Below, in pieces: positions 45,093 to 49,954 of a stretch of 49,954 nt of DNA (position 1 is the first letter of the stretch; every line of letters begins with the position of its first letter). The DNA comes from Saccoglossus kowalevskii (lineage: Eukaryota > Hemichordata > Enteropneusta > Harrimaniidae): NCBI RefSeq assembly GCF_000003605.2, contig NW_003109092.1, forward strand, positions 206,485 through 256,438. Direction: 5' to 3'. Made by a program: the position numbers and the translations under genes. Below the pieces are notes generated by a model. That model did not search any database. It had not been told where the DNA came from and was given only the letters and a program-made list of their open reading frames with translations.

Positions 45093-47824
45093 CTGAAACA
45101 AACAAACAAAACGCCAGTTGATAATTAGACCATGCACTTAAAAAATACACTTTACACACAGTATTTTTTCGTTACACTTGTTACCCTTAACATTTGAAAT
45201 TCGCTTTTTCATTCTCTTTCTCGGAGATCCTTGCGGCCAGAACACCGAAAGTAGAAATGGAAATCTGCTTGGGAGATTGGCCTTCGCTGATACTCGGCTA
45301 TTTCGGCCGGGTTCTCGCGATATTTTATTAGACCAACTTCATTGTTGCTTCACGACATATATTTGCCATGGCAACCACTAGTGTTTACTATTGATAAATG
45401 TCTCGTGTATATTAACATCTGCACGTTCATGATTTTGTGGTACTGAAAAATACATTATTTTCACTGGAATTTATTTTCGCTGAAAACAGTTTTCAGGCAT
45501 TATGTGTGGATCTCATATTCACTGTGTTGTATCAAGACTCAATGTAAAGTATAGGAAAAATACCATTTTCACTGGAATTTATTTTAGAGGAAAAATGCTT
45601 TCAGCGAAAATAGCGAAAATGAAATCCATTTGTAAATAAAGTATTCCACAGTACATCGAAATAACAATTTACAAGCAATATTAACTTAGCGATAAATCAC
45701 TAGGATACTCGGATTCTTCTGCAATTAATAAATAATGTTTCTGGCCGACGAACATTATGGTGGATATAATAACTAATTGATGACGTTACCGGACACGTGA
45801 CAAAGCAATTGGTAGATTAGTATTAGTTGGTTCAGCATCTGTTTGTAGGTCCATGTTTGACATACTAGCACATTTTTCCACTGAATGTACACAAAAGTTT
45901 TGTTAAATAAGCTTACCTAAGCACACCTCGTAGTTGTCGCCATTGCAGTTAACACTTAAAATACCAGGCACCCCTTCCGCTTCCTGTAAACAAAGAAATG
46001 AATGATTCAGCCACGCACAGTAACTCTACTAGTAGAGTGACTGTGAGCCACGGTTCTCTCACAAGAGACTGTGACGTCATCACGTATACATTTATGTATA
46101 AGGCCAGACTTTTATTATCCCTTGTTTCGCGAACCCGCCGAATGAACAGGAGCCGAAAATGAAATAAAAATAACATTTTATTTCAGCGTAATTTCTCGCG
46201 CCCGCCGACTTGTAAGCGCAAAAAAATGCTAAAAAATTATTATTTTTATCTTCATTTTTTTACCGCCCGCCGCATAACAAATCCAAGTTACATTTTCGTG
46301 GGAGTATCATGATCAAAGTACCGAAGCCTCGCGCAGATGAGAAACACGGTTATACATGGAATAAAATTTTATTTCATTTCTTCTCTCCGATCAATGATCC
46401 CACTTACAATTCTTTGAGATTCACACAAATCTAGTGGAAAAAAAGAATTAATTTTTTTTTTCGCCCTCCTCAAAAACATTGCCTTATAAAAACTCGAGAA
46501 ACAAGGAATAAAAAAAGTCTGGCCTAACATATAAATTGTTATCTCACCTCTTCAATTCTTCCACATTCTTTTTCTGCTTCTGATTTGATATATAAGCTGT
46601 GAAGATAATCGGATGGACACGCGTGGTGAGTTAGATTGAAAGATTTGCATCAATCGACTATATATTTATTCTTCAAAATTTGGCGGTACTTCAAATTACA
46701 TCTATTTTAAGGGATTTATTAGTGGCTATAACACGACTACTTGCAAACTAGGACGAACAAAATGGAAGATTTGATGACATACTCGAACAACAACCTCAGT
46801 TGAAAATGAAAGACGAAAACAATCCTCACCCGTCGCTTCTATTGCAGCTATCAATGCACGTGTCGTCTAACCGGTAGCTTGCACACGATCCACACTCATC
46901 CGCACCTGGGCCCCAGCATCCCATACTACTGCATTGTTCATTGCATACGTGCCCCTCATTTCCTGGAATACAACAAAATAGAATAGGTCATTTGCATTTG
47001 TAATTCTGCTGCCACTGCGCCGCGACACACATGAAACAAAAGAACAATTCATTCACGAATACTGATTTATTCGTAGTTCTTATATGTTAACACTTTGCAT
47101 TTTAAAGGGCGGCAGTCGCTGCGCTGTGCATGTGCGACATTTGTGTTGATAAACATTGATTTTCCCACAATCCAATGCGCTCTCCTCGTGGAAATCAAAA
47201 GTTTGAGGTTTGACCTGGGCGCGACTTGCACTAATTACCTTTCAATCACCTAAAAGAATACCTAATTGAAGCTTGTTAACGTCTGAGTTTATTTGTACTC
47301 GTTGATATGTGCATCAGTCAAAGTCGCCATCTTTGTTTATACGAAACCCATATATCTCGCGCATGTGTGGCGCGACGACTACCGCCCTTTAAGTTTGTCA
47401 CAGTCAGTCAAAATTCATTAACTAAAAGCTCATTTGAGAGTTGCCACAACACTGCCCTGAAACATCTTACTACAAAGAATAATTTGTACCCCCCTCCCTA
47501 ACATTTTTAATGGTCAACCACATTACTTACTGCAAATATCTGGCGGTCTGTTATAGGCAATGAGGGCGCCCTGATTCCGCTGTACCGTTTCCGGTAGTAT
47601 GCCCAATATAGGTTCCAAATAACACAGGAAAGGGTTCCGCCTTATGTACACGTTCCCCCTGATAATACTTGACATCGATTTCAAACCCAATGATACCAAG
47701 TTGGTTCCTGTTATAATCAGTGAATATCCACTAAAAGAAATAATATATATATATATATACGTAAACAATAGTTTAAAATGACTAAATAGTGAGATTTCGA
47801 CTAGCGCCGCCACTATTATTGGTG

Positions 47825-47892
<68 letters not shown>

Positions 47893-49295
47893 TTAGTACT
47901 TTAAGAACGAACGGCAAAACAATATAATATACTAATGAATCTATTTATAGTACATTGATTCAGCACAGAATGTTGACTCGAATGTTTCAAATGACTAAAT
48001 TTGTATAAGCTGGAACATATATTGTTTGTCACCTCGACCGTTATTATTTTTTTTACTATAATCTGTTTACTATAAACACAGATTTTACTACTAGTATTTA
48101 GTAGCAATGCAGATCCCGATATTTGCAAAAAAAAATCCATTATTACAATAATAGTAATGGTTGATTTTCGAATTTTCGATTTTCGATTTTGTGAAACAAA
48201 CCGAGTGTATGCCACACAGCTCATTCACATGTACTGTAAAATACGTTATTTTAGCTGGAATTAATTTTCGCTGAACAACAATTTTTTGGTGTTTTGTGTG
48301 GAATTCATTTTCACTGATTTCTGATGGATATATTTGCTGGATTTTATTTTTACTGAATCATTCCTCTAGCGAAATTAGCGAAAATAAAGTATTTTACAGT
48401 ATTGCCAATTCTTTCCGTTATATTGCAAACGCCGTAACTTACCTTTCGAGCTCTTCGCCATAAATATATTCTAAATTACTGAAAACTGATAGGTCGCGCT
48501 GACCTGTGTCGGATGCAAGTACCATTAGATAGCCCGTTATTATTCTAACAGTACTGAATACATTCAGCTGAAATGCGTCAATTCCTACTAGGCCAAAGAA
48601 CTGATTTCTAGAAGAGAATAAATATAACAAACAAACAAATAATAATGTTATATTTCCAACAAAATGTATTACAAGTAATATACCCTACATTCTGTACAAC
48701 AAGTCTTCGATATTTGTGTCAAAGCACTTACGCTCATCTACTAATCCACGCCCACATTTGCAGCCAGCGACTACATACAGTTTATGCTATTCGAATCGTA
48801 CATGTACCTGTCAAGTCAAGGTGTGGTAGATTTGTATATGCAGAACTGTTATAATGATTATAATATGACTAACTGTGAACGAGGATGAACGACATAGCAA
48901 ATTTGATGACGTAATTTGACAACACATATCACGTGATACTGAAACCGGCAAATATTATATTTGGTTGGTTGTCGTTTACAAATTGACATTTTAGGGAGTG
49001 TACATGTTTTTTGTTTTTCTTCCCGATTTTTTTAATAAATAATAACACAACCCGGCCTACTAGATGTCTTATAAATGTTTGTTTACCGATTACGCTGATA
49101 TACAATTGCTGTACATACCTACAATTCTTATATAATATATAACTTAAAAAATTTACTGAACAACATACCCTTGAAATGTAGCTTCTGTAATAACAACATT
49201 TCCATCAATAATACTGCAGTTTTTGAACATATCGATATTCAATTCATCCACTTGGTCATGCCCTCTAAGTTCTTCTCTTCCAAAACCAGGACATA
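44932..49295 (-). CDS. EGFR-type L domain / furin-like protein with coiled-coil C-terminus (5' end outside)
   Basis: Seven minus-strand exons join with matching phases into 299 residues: 49295-49169, 48607-48443, 47730-47531, 46962-46830, 46596-46548, 45983-45917, 45092-44932. The first three form a receptor L domain like the second L domain of EGFR (CPGFG, MFKNCSIIDGNVVI, VFSTVRIITGYLMV, DLSVFSNLEYIYG, LVSLGLKSMSSIIRGNVYI, NPFLCY). The fourth is furin-like (VCNEQCSSMGCWGPGADEC, CIDSC). Then come two small exons and a last exon with a regular heptad helix, and a stop. There is no hydrophobic segment, GPI signal or kinase, so the product is probably secreted (a signal peptide should lie upstream) and may oligomerise. 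It could bind growth factors or receptors; that is inference. Domain calls are firm, function is not known. Confidence 0.88.
45441..45653 (+). mobile_element. TACTGTAAA-family MITE, copy 3
   Basis: TACTGAAAAATACATTATTT at left and AAATAAAGTATTCCACAGTA at right are inverted repeats; the interior has GGAATTTATTTTCGCTGAAA twice. In the last intron of the L-domain gene. Confidence 0.7.
45917..45983 (-). CDS. L-domain protein exon 6
   Basis: 67 bp, phase 0 to 1; acceptor TTTGTTTACAG, donor GTAAGC. It encodes EAEGVPGILSVNCNGDNYEV then CL. No domain is recognised; its two cysteines may continue the cysteine-rich region. The 30-bp palindrome at 46016-46045 lies 33 bp before its acceptor boundary. 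Confidence 0.8.
46016..46045. mobile_element. 30-bp palindromic insertion with 7-bp target duplication, copy 2
   Basis: 14 of 15 base pairs match when folded on the central CTAG-type axis; it opens CACAGTAACTCTAC and closes GTAGAGTGACTGTG. AGCCACG flanks it on both sides (46009-46015, 46046-46052). It sits in the intron before exon 6 of the L-domain gene, where the branch point could lie. Confidence 0.75.
46100..46526 (+). mobile_element. AGGCCAGAC-ended element, full-length copy
   Basis: The left end AGGCCAGACTTTTATTATCC and the right end's complement AGGCCAGACTTTTTTTATTC, followed in both by CTTGTTTC, form ~28-bp terminal inverted repeats. The non-coding interior is rich in CGCCCGCCG. It lies between exons 5 and 6 of the L-domain gene. 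A truncated inverted copy is at 18762-19040. Confidence 0.7.
46548..46596 (-). CDS. L-domain protein exon 5 (49 bp)
   Basis: Acceptor ATCTTCACAG, donor GTGAGA. It completes a split Gly codon and encodes LYIKSEAEKECGRIEE, which follows the furin-like cysteines as G-LYI does in EGFR-like cysteine-rich modules. It is short but phase-consistent on both sides. Confidence 0.78.
46830..46962 (-). CDS. L-domain protein exon 4 (furin-like cysteine-rich module)
   Basis: 133 bp, split codons at both ends; acceptor TATTCCAG, donor GTGAGG. It encodes NEGHVCNEQCSSMGCWGPGA, then DECGSCASY and DTCIDSCNRSD. The C-x3-C-x4-GCWGPG-x3-C-x2-C spacing is the signature of the EGFR/insulin-receptor cysteine-rich domain. 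Confidence 0.9.
47102..47392 (+). mobile_element. TTAA-flanked MITE (AGGGCGG family), copy 2 (best preserved)
   Basis: TTAA at both edges; left AGGGCGGCAGTCGCTGCGC, right GCGCGACGACTACCGCCCT, near-perfect inverted repeats. It lies between exons 3 and 4 of the L-domain gene. The plus-strand frame at 47307 starts in it and is not a gene. Confidence 0.8.
47531..47730 (-). CDS. L-domain protein exon 3 (C-terminal part of L domain)
   Basis: 200 bp, completes a split Ser codon; acceptor TTTCTTTTAG, donor GTAAGT. It encodes GYSLIITGTNLVSLGLKSMS, SIIRGNVYIRRNPFLCY and ends RPPDIC. LGLKSL-x2-I-x2-GNV-I-x-NP-LCY is the conserved last rung of EGFR-type L domains. The longer open frame to 47813 is intron. 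Confidence 0.92.
47828..47891 (+). repeat. ATT trinucleotide microsatellite
   Basis: About 21 uninterrupted ATT copies in the intron between exons 2 and 3 of the L-domain gene. Likely length-polymorphic. Confidence 0.97.
48232..48401 (+). mobile_element. TACTGTAAA-family MITE, copy 4 (best preserved)
   Basis: TACTGTAAAATACGTTATTT at left and AAATAAAGTATTTTACAGTA at right are inverted repeats over about 20 bp; the interior has GGAATTAATTTTCGCTGAA. In the intron between exons 2 and 3. Confidence 0.8.
48443..48607 (-). CDS. L-domain protein exon 2
   Basis: 165 bp, phase 2 at both ends; acceptor TCTCTTCTAG, donor GTAAGT. It encodes LNVFSTVRIITGYLMVLASD, then RDLSVFSNLEYIYGEELE. The VF-TV--ITGYL and LSVF-NL--I-G rungs are standard in the receptor L domain. 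Confidence 0.92.
49169..49295 (-). CDS. L-domain protein exon 1 of those visible (start of L domain)
   Basis: 127 bp, phase 1 to 2; acceptor CCTTTCTTAAG, donor GTATGT. It encodes CPGFGREELRGHDQVDELNI then DMFKNCSIIDGNVVITEATFQG, the opening strand of an L domain (C-x-G, then NC-x-I-x-GN--I). The exon starts mid-codon, so at least one more coding exon lies to the right of 49295, probably beyond the window. Confidence 0.9.
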
Positions 49296-49954
49296 CTTAA
49301 GAAAGGAAAAAAAGTACATTACGTTATATCGTTATACATCTATTTTATTTTATACATTACATTGTTAGTATCGTTAAAGCGGTAATAGCTATGATTTTGA
49401 TCATTTTATGAATTACCAGATCTTACTGACATATTGCTTTAGACATGCGATGTAGTCGTCATCGTTAAAATTGGTCACGTGATAGCGCGATCGTAGAAAA
49501 TTATGACACACGACGCACACTATTATTGGAAGTGAGACATAAAATCATCAGTGAGAGACCGTCAGAGTGAGGTACTGTAAAATGACTAATTTTCACTGGG
49601 TTTAAATTTCACTGATTTACCATTTCAGGCATATTCAGTGGGTTTCAAATTCACGGTTTCGTCATTTAGATAATGTGTTCTATGCTAAATTTTACATATT
49701 CACTGGGTTTTAATTAAGCGCATTTTCCAGTCAGCGAAATAAGCTAAATTAAAACCCAGTGAATAATTACCCCATTTACAGTATTTGAAGTGATTCCCGC
49801 TCTCAATGGCCTCTGTAAGTTTTGATCTTGCCCGGGGTTCACAAACTGGATCACAATGAATAACGCCATCTAGAGACCTGGGCGCAATGGGCAAGGGGCC
49901 CTCTATTTTTCACTACGAGTAGTTCTACTACCTTCCATACTTTAAAGCGAAGGG
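49296..49954. other. Right edge: intron or upstream sequence, no exon supported
   Basis: Besides the MITE at 49573-49784, nothing coding is supported. A minus-strand open stretch at about 49785-49894 reads HCDPVCEPRARSKL but has no convincing splice sites and no match to the cysteine-rich domain expected before the L domain. A TTTAAAGCG at 49941 may start another TTAA MITE. Confidence 0.5.
49573..49784 (+). mobile_element. TACTGTAAA-family MITE, copy 5 (diverged)
   Basis: TACTGTAAAATGACTAATTT at left faces AATTACCCCATTTACAGTA at right. The interior repeats TTCACTGGGTTT three times, a variant of the TTCACTGGAATTT motif in the other copies. Confidence 0.6.

Noticed and set aside
49700-49894. 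Minus-strand frame with CDPVCEP as a further exon of the L-domain gene
   Set aside because: It runs into a MITE, has no clear acceptor and donor, and does not match the cysteine-rich module expected there.

Overview
The window is intron-rich, AT-rich eukaryotic DNA from a draft assembly (two N runs: 18269-18657 and 39322-39375). Canonical GT-AG introns, metazoan receptor families and very dense short inverted-repeat transposons point to a marine invertebrate animal. A hemichordate-, cephalochordate- or echinoderm-like genome is my guess from general knowledge, not something the sequence proves.

Three protein-coding genes can be rebuilt exon by exon with matching splice phases. (1) A tetraspanin on the minus strand, 5' end at 22351, runs leftward through four exons (22351-22286, 6355-6155, 3601-3419, 1500-1330) and leaves the window before its fourth membrane segment; its first intron is about 15.9 kb. 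(2) A complete class C G-protein-coupled receptor of the calcium-sensing/amino-acid-sensing type lies on the plus strand, four exons from 36236 to 42303, 1051 residues. (3) The 3' part of a minus-strand gene (49295 to 44932, seven exons, 299 residues visible) encodes an EGFR-type second receptor L domain plus a furin-like cysteine-rich segment, then ends in a short coiled coil and a stop with no membrane segment or kinase. Genes 2 and 3 are convergent, 2.6 kb apart. No operon or shared pathway is implied; all three are cell-surface or secreted proteins.

The rest is mobile and repetitive DNA. The left 21 kb and the right 8 kb are packed with non-autonomous elements: TTAA-flanked MITEs of at least three or four families, a TACTGTAAA-ended family with five copies, two families whose short terminal inverted repeats bracket a variable number of ~150-bp internal tandem units, a MITE nested in a tandem array, a LINE 3' end, a probable tRNA-Cys-derived SINE, and foldback structures. 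The 13.9 kb between the tetraspanin and the receptor is comparatively free of them and holds a 25-bp minisatellite (34634-35072) but no gene I can support.

The most unusual items are a 30-bp near-perfect palindrome that occurs twice, each time between 7-bp direct repeats, with the opposite arm of a foldback element preserving the matching uninterrupted site; and the kinase-less, coiled-coil-ended EGFR-like protein.
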